DNA of 64,000 nt from Bradyrhizobium sp. ORS 278 (lineage in GTDB: Bacteria > Pseudomonadota > Alphaproteobacteria > Rhizobiales > Xanthobacteraceae). The notes beneath the pieces were generated by a model. The model worked only from the letters and a program-made list of their open reading frames with translations. It searched no databases and was not told the DNA's origin. This document shows, piece by piece, positions 35,731-44,894 of this stretch. The position numbers and the translations under genes are program-made. The stretch covers positions 6,230,501-6,294,500 of the forward strand of contig NC_009445.1 of the NCBI RefSeq assembly GCF_000026145.1, given 5' to 3'. The number at the start of each line of letters is the position of its first letter. Position 1 is the stretch's first letter.

Positions 35731-35895
35731 GGTGCACCCTCTCCCCTTGTGGGAGAGGGTGGATCGCATGAGCGGAGCGACATGCGAGCCGGGTGAGGGG
35801 TATGCGTCCGCAGGCGAGATCGCGGTGACAGACCCCTCACCCGGTTTCGAACTTCGTTCGAAACCACCCTCTCCCACAAGGGGAGAGGGTGCACC
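35731..35895. repeat. 165-bp element with 32-bp perfect terminal inverted repeats
   Basis: The left 32 bases (35731-35762, beginning GGTGCACCCTCTCCCC) and the right 32 bases (ending GGGGAGAGGGTGCACC at 35895) are exact inverses. Each arm is itself a hairpin (CCCTCTCCCCTTGTGGGAGAGGG). The interior has a second inverted pair (CCGGGTGAGGGG and CCCCTCACCCGG). No coding capacity. It lies between petR and the kinase. Confidence 0.9.
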
Positions 35896-35928
35896 GCTCC
35901 TGCGGCGCGCGGTCGTGCCACAACAACA

Positions 35929-37332
35929 ATGCTCTCTCTGCGCATGACCACCCTCGACACCGGCCTCACCCTCATCCGCACCGCATCGCGCCGCGTGTCG
36001 CGGGCCAACAGCATCGTCGGCAACGCTTTCAAGGGCTGGATGCCGACCGGTCTCTACGCCCGCGCGCTGCTGATCATGATCGTGCCGATGGTGATCCTGC
36101 AGACGGTGGTCGCGGGCGTGTTCATGGAGCGGCACTGGAACACGGTGACGCGGCGCCTGTCGGCCGCCGTGGTGCAGGACGTCGCGGCGCTGATCGACAT
36201 CTACAAGGGCTATCCGCAGGACAAGGACCGCACCATGCTGCGCCGGATCGCGCAGCAGCGGCTCAACCTGGTCGTCGACTTTCTCCCCGCCGGCGACATG
36301 CCGCCGCCCGGGCCGAAGCCGTTCTTCAATCTGCTCGACCAGTCGCTGTCGAGCCAGATCGGCCGCCAGATCAGCCGCCCCTACTGGATCGACACCGTCG
36401 GCCGCTCCAATCTGGTCGAGATCCGGATTGCGCTCGATGACGCCGTGATGCGCGTGTTCGCCCAGCGCGGCGCGGCCTATGCCTCCAACACCGACATCTT
36501 CCTGTTCTGGATGGTCGGCACCTCGTCGATCCTGTTGATCGTGTCGGTGCTGTTCCTGCGCAACCAGATCAAGCCGATCCTGCGGCTGGCCGATGCCGCC
36601 GAGAGTTTCGGCAAGGGCCGCGAGGTGCCGAACTTCAGGCCGCGCGGCGCGCGCGAGGTGCGGCGCGCAGCGCATGCGTTCCTCGAGATGAAGGCGCGCA
36701 TCGAGCGCGCGATGGAGCAGCGCACGGCGATGCTGGCCGGCGTCAGCCACGACCTCCGCACCATCCTGACGCGCTTCAAGCTCGAGCTGGCGCTGCTCGG
36801 CGACAGCCCCGAGATCGACGCCATGCGCAAGGATGTCGACGAGATGTCGCATATGCTGGAGGACTATCTGGCCTTCGCCCGCGGCGACAATGGCGAGATC
36901 GCGCAACCGACCGATATCTCCAACGCGCTCGAGGAGCTGCGCAGCGATGCCGAGCGCAACGGCCACTCCGCCACGGTGTCGTTCCATGGCCTGCCGGTGG
37001 TCACGGTGAAGCCGCAGGCGCTCAAGCGCTGCCTCGGCAATCTCGTCTCCAATGCCGCGCGCCATGCCGATGCGATCGCCATCACCGGCCATCGCGACCA
37101 CCGCTATCTCACCATCACCGTCGACGATGACGGCCCGGGCATTCCCGCCGCCATGCGCGAGGAGGTGTTCAAGCCCTTCCTGCGCCTCGACGACGCCCGC
37201 AACCAGGACGAAGGCGGCACCGGCCTCGGCCTCGCCATCGCCCGCGACATCGCCCGCTCCCATGGCGGCGACATCACCCTAGGCGACAGCCCCATGGGCG
37301 GCCTGCGCGCGAGCGTGCGGATTCCGGTGTAG
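35929..37332 (+). CDS. EnvZ-type membrane sensor histidine kinase
   Basis: A 467-residue kinase with two transmembrane helices (about 44-66 and 188-210) flanking a periplasmic domain of about 120 residues. A HAMP-like linker follows (NQIKPILRLADAAESFGKG), then the HisKA motif GVSHDLRTILTRFKLELALL with the phospho-His near residue 277. The HATPase domain has an N-box NLVSNAARHA and a GGTGLGLAIARDIARSHGG G-box. It probably pairs with PetR, although a repeat element separates the genes. An alternative start is the ATG at 35944; neither has a clear ribosome-binding site. Confidence 0.9.
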   Translation: MLSLRMTTLDTGLTLIRTASRRVSRANSIVGNAFKGWMPTGLYARALLIMIVPMVILQTVVAGVFMERHWNTVTRRLSAAVVQDVAALIDIYKGYPQDKDRTMLRRIAQQRLNLVVDFLPAGDMPPPGPKPFFNLLDQSLSSQIGRQISRPYWIDTVGRSNLVEIRIALDDAVMRVFAQRGAAYASNTDIFLFWMVGTSSILLIVSVLFLRNQIKPILRLADAAESFGKGREVPNFRPRGAREVRRAAHAFLEMKARIERAMEQRTAMLAGVSHDLRTILTRFKLELALLGDSPEIDAMRKDVDEMSHMLEDYLAFARGDNGEIAQPTDISNALEELRSDAERNGHSATVSFHGLPVVTVKPQALKRCLGNLVSNAARHADAIAITGHRDHRYLTITVDDDGPGIPAAMREEVFKPFLRLDDARNQDEGGTGLGLAIARDIARSHGGDITLGDSPMGGLRASVRIPV

Positions 37333-37345
37333 TCGACGGCTCAGC

Positions 37346-38329
37346 TCATTCCTGTGCGATCACGGCGTCGAGCCAGGCGCAGTTCAGCGGCGGAACGCGC
37401 GGGTCCGGAACGCGGACGCCGCGTGCGGCGGCCGACAGGCGCATGTCGCGCATGCGCTTGCGCGGCTCATCCGGCAAATACAAGCGCTCGTGTCCCCATA
37501 ATGACGGACCATCGAAGGTCTCGTGCGGCTGCCAGCTCGCGGGATCGATCACGCGGCCGCCCCAGCCATATTCGATGAAGAAGCCGGACGGCGTGTTCAC
37601 GTAGAACGAGGTCATGTGGTCGTTGGTGTGCCGGCCCAGCGTGTAGGCCACGCGTCCCTCGTCGAGCTGTGCCAGATCATAGCCCTGACCGACGTCGTCG
37701 AGGCTGCCGAGCTCCACCATGAAATGATGCAGCGTGCGGCGGCCGGAGCCGACCATCGCAAAGCTGTGATGGCGGCCGTTGACGTGGAAGAAATACAGCT
37801 TGTATGGCGTCAGGCCGAAATCGGACACCTGGAAGCCGAGCAGGTCGCGATAGAATGTCAGCAGCGGCTCGACCTCCTCGACGTTGAGCACGACATGTCC
37901 CATGCCAAGCGGCCCGGTGCGAAAGCCGGAGATCGGACGTCCCGGCCTGAACGGATCCGCGGCAACCGCTGCGCCCCAGAACACCTCGATTGTGTGGCCG
38001 GCCGGATCCTGAAACGAGATCAGCTCGGTGACATGACGCTCGTCGGCGAGCGCGCGCGAGCCGCTGATGACCTTCACGCCATGGTCCTCGAGACGGCCAG
38101 CCAGCCGCGCGAGCGCCGCAGCATCGCCGACCTCCCAGCCCATGACGGCAAGTCCGTCATCACCGCTGCCGTCGACGATCAGCCGCTGCTTGCGATCGTC
38201 CATGCGGTAGGCCTGCATGTCAGCCGCGCGATCGACGCGCTGCATCCCGAGCAGCTCGGTCGCCATCCGTCCCCACTGCTCCGCCTGGGGCGACTTGATC
38301 CCGATGTAGCCGAGCGCCGTGATCTCCAT
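37346..38329 (-). CDS. Type I extradiol (ring-cleavage) dioxygenase, VOC superfamily
   Basis: A 327-residue two-domain vicinal-oxygen-chelate protein like BphC (2,3-dihydroxybiphenyl dioxygenase). The C-terminal catalytic domain has the Fe(II) ligands: His145 in GMGHVVLN, His201/202 in TLHHFMVEL, and Glu253 in FFIEYGWGG. These spacings match BphC. It should cleave a catechol meta to the hydroxyls. GGGAGGAAACACC precedes the ATG. It is divergent from an IclR gene and next to a flavin hydroxylase and an FAH hydrolase, so it is part of an aromatic pathway. Confidence 0.9.
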   Translation of the reverse strand: MEITALGYIGIKSPQAEQWGRMATELLGMQRVDRAADMQAYRMDDRKQRLIVDGSGDDGLAVMGWEVGDAAALARLAGRLEDHGVKVISGSRALADERHVTELISFQDPAGHTIEVFWGAAVAADPFRPGRPISGFRTGPLGMGHVVLNVEEVEPLLTFYRDLLGFQVSDFGLTPYKLYFFHVNGRHHSFAMVGSGRRTLHHFMVELGSLDDVGQGYDLAQLDEGRVAYTLGRHTNDHMTSFYVNTPSGFFIEYGWGGRVIDPASWQPHETFDGPSLWGHERLYLPDEPRKRMRDMRLSAAARGVRVPDPRVPPLNCAWLDAVIAQE

Positions 38330-38469
38330 GGTGTTTCCTCCCGACAGGCGCGGGCCGAATTTCGTATCGGCTCCGCGCGGTCCTGCAGTACACTGCCGCC
38401 CCTGCATCCGGCTCGCGTTCTCAGGACGGTATCGGCGGACGCAAACGAAGACCAGGGAGGATGTTCCGG
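38330..38469. promoter_or_regulatory. Divergent control region between dioxygenase and IclR genes
   Basis: 140 bases separating two divergent start codons; the natural place for the IclR operator. I could not identify a convincing operator palindrome by eye. Confidence 0.35.
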
Positions 38470-39261
38470 GTGTCCAAGCAACGGACGCGATCTCCGCAAG
38501 CCCGTCCTGCGGAGGGTGTCCGCGCATTCAAGCGCGGCCTTGACGTGCTGCGCGCGGTCAATCGCTCCGGCGGCATTCGCGCCGGCGATGTCGCCCGCCA
38601 GCTCGATCTGCCGCGCCCCACGGTCTACCGCCTGCTCGAAACATTGGAGGAGCTCGGCTACGTCGCCCGCAGCGCCAGCGACGACCGCTTCCGGGTGACG
38701 CGCCACGCGCTGAGCCTCGGCGACGGCTATGATCCCGGCATCGTCATCTGCCAGGCCGCCGCGCCCTATCTCGCCGAGCTCAGCCGCACCCTGGTCTGGC
38801 CCGTCGATCTGTCGACCTATGAGAACGGTGCGATGGTCATCCAGGAAACCACGCACGCGCGCAGCCCGCTCTCGATCGATCGCAGCATGATCGGCAAGCG
38901 CCTGCCGATGCTGCAGACCTCGGCCGGCCGGGCCTATCTGGCGGCCTGCCCGCCGGCGGAGCGCGACCTCATCATCAACCATCTGCGGCGCATCGAGAAC
39001 GCCGAGGACGTTCCATTCCTGGCGCCCGATCGGCTGCAACGCATGATGAAGGAAACGGCTCAGCGCGGCTTTGCGATCCGCGACGAGGGCGAGTTCAATC
39101 CGAAGACGTCGTCGATCGCGGTGCCGATCGTGCGCGATGACGTCGTGTTCGGCTGCATCTCGATCATCTGGATCCGCTCCGCCATGACTTTGGAGGAAGC
39201 CGTCGCCCAATATGCTGCGCCCTTGCGCGACGCCGCGGCCGCCATTCCAGTCGAACGCTAG
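38470..39261 (+). CDS. IclR family transcriptional regulator
   Basis: About 263 residues. The N-terminal winged helix has SGGIRAGDVARQLDLPRPTVYRLLETLEELGYV (about residues 34-66). The C-terminal effector domain ends in a VPIVRDDVVFGCISIIWIRSAM block typical of MhpR-like members. A GTG at 38470 is chosen because GGGAGG lies about 9 bases before it; the ATG at 38461 has no usable spacing. It likely controls the divergent dioxygenase and the downstream hydroxylase, FAH and binding-protein genes. Confidence 0.88.
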   Translation: MSKQRTRSPQARPAEGVRAFKRGLDVLRAVNRSGGIRAGDVARQLDLPRPTVYRLLETLEELGYVARSASDDRFRVTRHALSLGDGYDPGIVICQAAAPYLAELSRTLVWPVDLSTYENGAMVIQETTHARSPLSIDRSMIGKRLPMLQTSAGRAYLAACPPAERDLIINHLRRIENAEDVPFLAPDRLQRMMKETAQRGFAIRDEGEFNPKTSSIAVPIVRDDVVFGCISIIWIRSAMTLEEAVAQYAAPLRDAAAAIPVER

Positions 39262-39330
39262 GCGTCCGCTGGGCGGACAGTTCGTGACCGCGCCTTGAAG
39301 CTGCGAGGCGGTTGCGGATCAGATGCGGCT

Positions 39331-40854
39331 ATGAGCAACACGGCCGTACACTCTCCAAACTTCGACGTCGTCATCGTTGGTCGCGGGCCGGTCGGCTCGA
39401 CGCTCGGCAATCTGCTCGGCCTGTGCGGCCTCCGCACCCTGATCCTGGAGCGCGAGGCCAAGACCTATCACTTGCCGCGCGCGGTGCATTTCGACGACGA
39501 ATGCATGCGCGTGTTCCAGACCATCGGCCTCGCGGACGCCATCCTGCCCCATGTCACCTTGAGTCCCGGCATGCGCTTCGTCGATGCGGACGGCCGATTG
39601 CTACTCGACTGGCCTCGCCCCAGCGAACCGACCGCGATGGGCTGGAATCTGAGCTACCGCTTTCACCAGCCCGATCTCGAAGCCGTGCTCAATGACGGCC
39701 TGGAGCGGTGGGCGCATGTCGACCTTCGCACGCGCTGCGAAGTCTTTGCGCTCGAGCAGGATCACAGCGGCGCGCGCGTTCGTTACGAGGAGTTGGACAC
39801 CGGCCGGCTCGTCGACATCTCCTGCGCCTATGTGGTCGGCTGCGATGGTGCGCGGTCGCTGGTGCGCCGCTTCATCGGCTCGGCGCTGGACGATCTCGGC
39901 TTTCACGAGCGCTGGCTGGTCTGCGACGTGCTGCTGCGCGAGGCGCGGCCGGACCTCGGCGATTTCAGCGTCCAGCACTGCAACCCGCAGCGTCCGGCGA
40001 CCTACATTCGCGGCACCGGCAGCCGCCGCCGCTGGGAGATCACGGTTCACCCCCACGAAGACGCCGCCGAGATTACCCGGCCTGCGCGCGTCTGGGAGCT
40101 GCTTTCGCCCTGGCTGCGGCCCGCCGAGGCGGAGATCGAACGTGCCGCCGTCTACACCTTCCACTCCGCGGTGGCCCAGCGATGGCGCAACGGACGCTTC
40201 CTGCTCGCAGGCGATTCCGCGCATCAGACCCCACCGTTCCTTGGCCAGGGCATGTGCGCCGGCATTCGCGATGTGGCCAACCTCGCCTGGAAACTGGCGC
40301 GCGTGATCGCCGGCAAGGCAACGCCTGATCTTCTCGACACCTATCAAAGTGAACGCGCGCCGCATGTGCGCGAATTCATCGAACTCGCGATCCGGCTAGG
40401 TGGTCTCATCAACACCAAGGCGGTCGAGGCGGCGCTCGCGACCGGCACGGCGCAGGGCGACGGCCAGCTCAAGCTCGACGTGCAGAAGCCGCTGCTAGGA
40501 CCGGGCCTGGCTTGCGGCGATCGCAGCCTGACGGGACGACTCGCGCCGCAATTCCGCGGCCGCGACCACAGCCGCAGCGACGATCGCGTCGGCTATCGCT
40601 TCGCGCTGCTGTGCCGGTCGGGCCTGGAGGCCGCGGTTATCGAGCAGCATCATGCCGATCTGTCGGCCGCTGACGTCGCGATCGTTTGCGGCCAGGAGGC
40701 CGGTGGCCTCGATGCGTGGCTCGATCAGCACGGCTCCGATGCCGTTTTGATGCGTCCGGACCGCTACATCCTCGGGGCCGTCCGCACCGGCGAGGATGCC
40801 GCGTCGCTGCTGTCCGGCGTCGCCCGACTCGCACCGCTGCCGAGCGCCGCCTGA
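39331..40854 (+). CDS. FAD-dependent aromatic hydroxylase, MhpA-like
   Basis: A 507-residue group A flavoprotein monooxygenase. The FAD-binding motif VVIVGRGPVGSTLGNLLGLCG is near residues 13-33. The conserved RAVHFDDECMRVFQTIGL and the GD motif GRFLLAGDSAHQTPPFLGQGMCAGIRD correspond to 3-(3-hydroxyphenyl)propionate hydroxylase. It hydroxylates phenolic substrates before ring cleavage. It is 31 bases upstream of the FAH gene and downstream of the IclR gene. The exact substrate is not determinable. Confidence 0.9.
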   Translation: MSNTAVHSPNFDVVIVGRGPVGSTLGNLLGLCGLRTLILEREAKTYHLPRAVHFDDECMRVFQTIGLADAILPHVTLSPGMRFVDADGRLLLDWPRPSEPTAMGWNLSYRFHQPDLEAVLNDGLERWAHVDLRTRCEVFALEQDHSGARVRYEELDTGRLVDISCAYVVGCDGARSLVRRFIGSALDDLGFHERWLVCDVLLREARPDLGDFSVQHCNPQRPATYIRGTGSRRRWEITVHPHEDAAEITRPARVWELLSPWLRPAEAEIERAAVYTFHSAVAQRWRNGRFLLAGDSAHQTPPFLGQGMCAGIRDVANLAWKLARVIAGKATPDLLDTYQSERAPHVREFIELAIRLGGLINTKAVEAALATGTAQGDGQLKLDVQKPLLGPGLACGDRSLTGRLAPQFRGRDHSRSDDRVGYRFALLCRSGLEAAVIEQHHADLSAADVAIVCGQEAGGLDAWLDQHGSDAVLMRPDRYILGAVRTGEDAASLLSGVARLAPLPSAA

Positions 40855-40885
40855 TCTTTTCCGTCTTTCCTGAAAGGGCTCACGT

Positions 40886-41737
40886 ATGAAGCTGGTTTCC
40901 TTTGTCATCGACGGGCGTTCCGGTTACGGCGCGGTGAAGGGCGATGGTGTCGTCGACCTCGGCCGGCGCCTGCCGTCGAAGAGCCTGCGCGCGCTGCTCG
41001 AGGCGGACGCGCTCGGCGCCGCTGCCGCGCTGCTCGCCTCCGAGCCGGTCGACTATCCCCTGAGCGCGCTTGCCTTAGCGCCCGTCATTCCCGATCCCGG
41101 CAAGATCATCTGCGTCGGCCTGAACTATCGCGACCACGTCGCCGAGACCGGCCGGACCGTGACCGAGAAGCCCGCTTTGTTCGCGCGTTTTCCGACGAGC
41201 CAAGTGGGACATCTGCAGCCGATCGTTCGCCCTGATGTCTCCGATCATTTCGACTACGAAGGCGAGCTTGCGCTCGTGATCGGCAAGGCAGGCCGGCACG
41301 TCCGGCGCGAGGACGCGCTCACGCATGTCGCCGGCTATTCCTGCTACAATGAAGGCAGCATCCGCGACTGGCAGCGCCATACGTCGCAATTCCTGTCGGG
41401 CAAGACCTTCGACAAGTCCGGCGCCTTCGGCCCCTGGCTGGTCACCGCCGACGAGATCCCCGACCCGTCCAGGCTGACGCTGCAGACCCGCCTCAATGGC
41501 GAGACCGTGCAGCGGACCACGACGGATCGGCTGATCACCGACGTGCCCGACCTGATCGTCTATTGCTCGACCATCATGACTCTGCTGCCGGGCGATGTGA
41601 TCGTCACCGGCACGCCGGGAGGCGTCGGCTTCAAGCGCACGCCGCCGTTGTTCATGCAGCCGGGCGATACGGTCGAGGTCGAGATCTCCGGCATCGGCGT
41701 GCTGCGCAATCCCGTGACCGCCGAAACGGCCGCCTGA
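40886..41737 (+). CDS. Fumarylacetoacetate hydrolase family protein
   Basis: A 283-residue FAH-family hydrolase/isomerase. The fold-specific GLNYRDHVAETG occurs near residues 77-88, the metal-binding DYEGELALVIG near 116-126, and GTPGGVGFKR near the C-terminus. Such enzymes process meta-cleavage products (acylpyruvate hydrolase, hydroxypentadienoate hydratase-like or decarboxylase). It sits in the predicted aromatic operon between the flavin hydroxylase and a binding protein. Confidence 0.9.
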   Translation: MKLVSFVIDGRSGYGAVKGDGVVDLGRRLPSKSLRALLEADALGAAAALLASEPVDYPLSALALAPVIPDPGKIICVGLNYRDHVAETGRTVTEKPALFARFPTSQVGHLQPIVRPDVSDHFDYEGELALVIGKAGRHVRREDALTHVAGYSCYNEGSIRDWQRHTSQFLSGKTFDKSGAFGPWLVTADEIPDPSRLTLQTRLNGETVQRTTTDRLITDVPDLIVYCSTIMTLLPGDVIVTGTPGGVGFKRTPPLFMQPGDTVEVEISGIGVLRNPVTAETAA

Positions 41738-41821
41738 CGTCTTCGCCTCGCGGACAACCGCTGGGCGCTCCAATCAAACACGACATAACAAACAAGATCG
41801 TTGAACCCGGGGAGGATCATC

Positions 41822-43027
41822 ATGTCGCGCCGTCTCACATCCGGCATCGCCGCGCTGTTGCTGCTGGCAGGTTCATCCGCGCAGGCGGAGATCAAAGGGC
41901 AAGCCATCCGCATCGGGGTGCTCACCGACATGACCGGCGTCTTCGCGACTGCGATGGGGCCGGGCTCTGTCGAAGCGGCGCGGATGGCCGCGGAGGAGTT
42001 CGGCGGCAAGATCAGCGGCAGGCCGATCGAAATCCTGCAGGCCGACCATCAGAACAAACCGGACATCGCGGTCTCGATCGCGCGGCGCTGGTTCGAGCAG
42101 GACGGCGTACAGGCGATCGCCGATGGCGGCAGCTCCGGCGCAGCGCTCGGCGTGCAGGAGCTGGTGCGCGGCAACGGCAGGATCTTCCTGATCTCGGGCG
42201 CCGGCGCCAATCAGCTGACTGACGAGGCCTGCGCACCGACCTCGGTGCAGTGGACGCATGACGCCTATTCGACCGCGACGGCCGTGGTGTCGGGCATCAT
42301 GCAGACCAGCAAGGAGCCGTGGTTCTTCATCACCGGCGACTATGCGTTCGGCCATTCGGTCGAGGCCACCGCGCGCGCCCGCATCTCCGCGCTCGGCGGC
42401 ACGGTCGCCGGCAGCGTCAAGGCGCAGCTCGGCACGCCGGACTACGGCTCGTTCCTGCTGCAGGTGCAGGCTTCAGGCGCCAAGATCCTGGCGCTCAACG
42501 TCGCCGGCGACAACGCCACCGCGATCAAGCAGGCGGAGGAATTCGGGCTGGCGGCGCAGGGCATGAAGATTGTGCCGATGTCGTTCCAGAACGTCGACAT
42601 CGAGGCGATTGGTCTCAAGGCCACGCAGGGCGACCTCATCGTCACCAGCTTCTTCGAGGATGCCTCGCCCGCCGCGCGGCGCTTCTCCGATGCGTTCTAC
42701 GCACGCCGCAAGGCGATGCCGTCACAGATCCAGGCCGGCGTCTACTCGGCCGTGCGGCACTATCTGCAGGCGGTGAAGGATGCCGACAGTGATGACGGCG
42801 CGACGGTCATGGCGAAGATGAAATCGACCCCTGTCTCGGACGCCTATGCGGAGCATGGCCAGATCCGCGACGACCAGCGCATGGTGCATGATCTCTATCT
42901 GGTCCAGGTGAAGACACCGGCCGAAGCGAAGGCGCCGCGGGACTTCGTCAAGCTCGTGACGAAGATCGCCCCCGATCAGGCATTTCGCCCGCTCGACCGC
43001 AGCAAATGCAGTCTGGTCGGGAAGTAA
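41822..43027 (+). CDS. ABC transporter solute-binding protein, branched-chain amino acid / aromatic acid type
   Basis: A 401-residue periplasmic binding protein of the Leu/Ile/Val-receptor family. A signal peptide (MSRRLTSGIAALLLLAGSSAQA) precedes IRIGVLTDMTGVFAT. In aromatic clusters these receptors often bind aromatic acids. GGGGAGG is about 7 bases before the ATG. No permease or ATPase gene follows in the window, so it must use subunits encoded elsewhere. It ends the predicted catabolic operon. Confidence 0.9.
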   Translation: MSRRLTSGIAALLLLAGSSAQAEIKGQAIRIGVLTDMTGVFATAMGPGSVEAARMAAEEFGGKISGRPIEILQADHQNKPDIAVSIARRWFEQDGVQAIADGGSSGAALGVQELVRGNGRIFLISGAGANQLTDEACAPTSVQWTHDAYSTATAVVSGIMQTSKEPWFFITGDYAFGHSVEATARARISALGGTVAGSVKAQLGTPDYGSFLLQVQASGAKILALNVAGDNATAIKQAEEFGLAAQGMKIVPMSFQNVDIEAIGLKATQGDLIVTSFFEDASPAARRFSDAFYARRKAMPSQIQAGVYSAVRHYLQAVKDADSDDGATVMAKMKSTPVSDAYAEHGQIRDDQRMVHDLYLVQVKTPAEAKAPRDFVKLVTKIAPDQAFRPLDRSKCSLVGK

Positions 43028-43137
43028 GCATCTCCGGGAGTGCGATGCCCGAACTCAGTGCGCTGTGATCGTCACGTCCAAGCGAGCGGCTCCTTAGAAC
43101 CGGCGATTGTTTCCGGGCGCGCTTTCGCCGTCCCTCG

Positions 43138-43246
43138 GTGTCATTCCCCGCGAAGGCGGGGATCCAGTACGCCGCGGCCTCTCGGTCGATCACCGCCGTC
43201 TCTGGAATACTGGATCGTCCGCCTTCGCCTTCGCGGCCGATGACAG
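43138..43246. repeat. Intergenic inverted repeat, 'gtcattccccgcgaaggc' family
   Basis: Left arm GTGTCATTCCCCGCGAAGGC with GGATCCAGTA; right arm TACTGGATCGTCCGCCTTCG and CGATGACA. Arms are imperfect inverses. It lies between the convergent binding-protein and DUF3617 genes; I see no gene in the flanking 43028-43333. Confidence 0.7.
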
Positions 43247-43333
43247 CCAGCCGGCTCGACATGATCAAAGCGTCAAGCCTTGGGAACCTGGTCCCAACCG
43301 TCCCGCCGTGGCAAAGTGCCGAAGGGGTGGCCG

Positions 43334-43873
43334 TTACTGCTTCGCGCCCGGGATCAGGTTCTTCAGCTTGGCCATGTCCTTGACGTTCATCTTCATGCCG
43401 CCGGGCATGACGATGTCGCCGGGTTTCTGGTCCGCCTTGCAGGCGCCGAGCCACTTCGCCTCGATGGTCATTGCGGTGTCCTTGGCGCCGGTGGCGCCGC
43501 CCTGGATCTTCGAGGTCGTCTTCACCGTGTAGGCCGAATTGAAGTCGCCGGTGATCTCGGCATGCGACGTCGTGCTCATGCCGCCGAAGCTGCAGACGGA
43601 ATCGCTGACATAGCCGGTCGCCGTCTTCTGGATATCCTGCTTGGAGCAGACCTGCTGCGCCATCGGCGAGGCCATGTTGTTCATGTCCTTGTCGGTGGTC
43701 TCGTCGGTGCAGTGCTGCATCGTCATCTCCGGCAGCTGGCCGCCGGACCGAATCATCTTGAGCTCCCAGAGACCCGCCTTGCGCACCGGCAGGTCGAGCG
43801 CGAAGGCCGCGCTCGCCGCTCCGCCCAGAAGGCTGCAACAGAGGACTCCGAGGAGGAGGCGCTGACGTGTCAT
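43334..43873 (-). CDS. DUF3617 domain-containing exported protein
   Basis: A 179-residue protein with a signal peptide (MTRQRLLLGVLCCSLLGGAA) and the DUF3617 pattern: RKAGLWELKM near the start, then MQHCTDETTDKDM and a set of conserved cysteines (VCSK, VCSFGG, GACK) likely to form disulfides in the periplasm. Role unknown. It is common in rhizobia and other alphaproteobacteria. Confidence 0.85.
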   Translation of the reverse strand: MTRQRLLLGVLCCSLLGGAASAAFALDLPVRKAGLWELKMIRSGGQLPEMTMQHCTDETTDKDMNNMASPMAQQVCSKQDIQKTATGYVSDSVCSFGGMSTTSHAEITGDFNSAYTVKTTSKIQGGATGAKDTAMTIEAKWLGACKADQKPGDIVMPGGMKMNVKDMAKLKNLIPGAKQ

Positions 43874-43954
43874 GATCGTGTTCCGGCTTAGCTGTCAATC
43901 GGCGAACCGATGACGCCGAATCATGGCGTTAGTGTAGTCAGGCCTCGAACAGGT

Positions 43955-44260
43955 TCAGTACAGTGTCCGCAGCGGCCGTTGCGCCGAGCCGTACGGCACC
44001 CAGCGGCAGGCGAACGAAACGTAGCCGCCATAGTGCGGATCGACCGCGCGGAATTTCGCGACCTTGCCGTAGGACGCGCAATGATCGACCGCGATCTGGC
44101 GCGCATCCGTGCTCTGGGCCAACTGATAGGCGATGATGCCGCCGGTGTCGTTGCCCTTGAACGGCGGCACCACGTCGGCCCGGGCGGGCGCGCCGGCCAG
44201 CAGCATCCCCGCGGCCAGCAGGCCTGCCGTCTTCACCAATCCGACCTTCAGCATCCGCAT
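43955..44260 (-). CDS. Small exported protein, unknown function
   Basis: From the ATG at 44260 (GGGAG about 7 bases upstream) the product is 101 residues. A signal peptide MRMLKVGLVKTAGLLAAGML ends at ARA-DVV. The mature part has two Cys (HCAS, FACRW). The frame is open far upstream, but that part lies antisense to other features and is not protein-like. Divergent from the hypothetical gene at 44430. Family not recognised. Confidence 0.65.
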   Translation of the reverse strand: MRMLKVGLVKTAGLLAAGMLLAGAPARADVVPPFKGNDTGGIIAYQLAQSTDARQIAVDHCASYGKVAKFRAVDPHYGGYVSFACRWVPYGSAQRPLRTLY

Positions 44261-44429
44261 TGCATTCTCCCAAAGCGCTACCGCCATCCTAAAGGTCCTG
44301 TCCGGCCAAGAAAAGAACACCGGCCGGGGGTTAACAGGACTAATCGTGGAGTGTTGCCGCGTTGCACTTGACCTCCTGGAACAGGCGCGGCACGGTCCAT
44401 GCTCCTGCATCAGACCTTGCGGACGGCCC

Positions 44430-44894
44430 ATGCGCGACTTCAGCACATCTCTCACGATCCTCGGTGCCGGCTGCGGCGCGCTGCTCGCCGCTCTGGTCGC
44501 GACCGCTCCGGCCCACGCCGCCAACCCGCTGGAGATGAACTTCTGGCTCTCCGGTCCCAAGTATGAGGGCCGGGTCGCCCCGTGCGAGGCGGCCATCCCG
44601 ACCATCGTGAGCCGGTTCCAGGACAAGGAAAGCACCTTCTGGAATTCGTCGCTGACGATCACCGGCGTCGCCAATGTCCGCGAGATCGCCTTCCGCCCCT
44701 GGCAGTCGGACAACATCCCGCGCCGCTTCTGCACCGGCAGCGTGATGATCAGCGACGGCAAGGCGCGCACGCTCAATTATTCGATCATTGAGGACGGCGG
44801 CTTCGCCGGCTATGACCAGGGCGTCGAGTTCTGCGTCGTCGGCCTCGACCGTAACTGGGCGTTCAACCCGGCCTGCCGCGCCGCCAAGCCCTGA
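44430..44894 (+). CDS. Hypothetical exported protein
   Basis: A 154-residue protein MRDFSTSLTILGAGCGALLA with a signal peptide cut near AHA-ANP. Features are KYEGRVAPCEAAIPTIVSRF and a C-terminal FCVVGLDRNWAFNPACRAA with conserved-looking cysteines. It is a likely periplasmic protein. It lies 121 bases upstream of the RNase T2 gene on the same strand and may be cotranscribed with it. Confidence 0.7.
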   Translation: MRDFSTSLTILGAGCGALLAALVATAPAHAANPLEMNFWLSGPKYEGRVAPCEAAIPTIVSRFQDKESTFWNSSLTITGVANVREIAFRPWQSDNIPRRFCTGSVMISDGKARTLNYSIIEDGGFAGYDQGVEFCVVGLDRNWAFNPACRAAKP

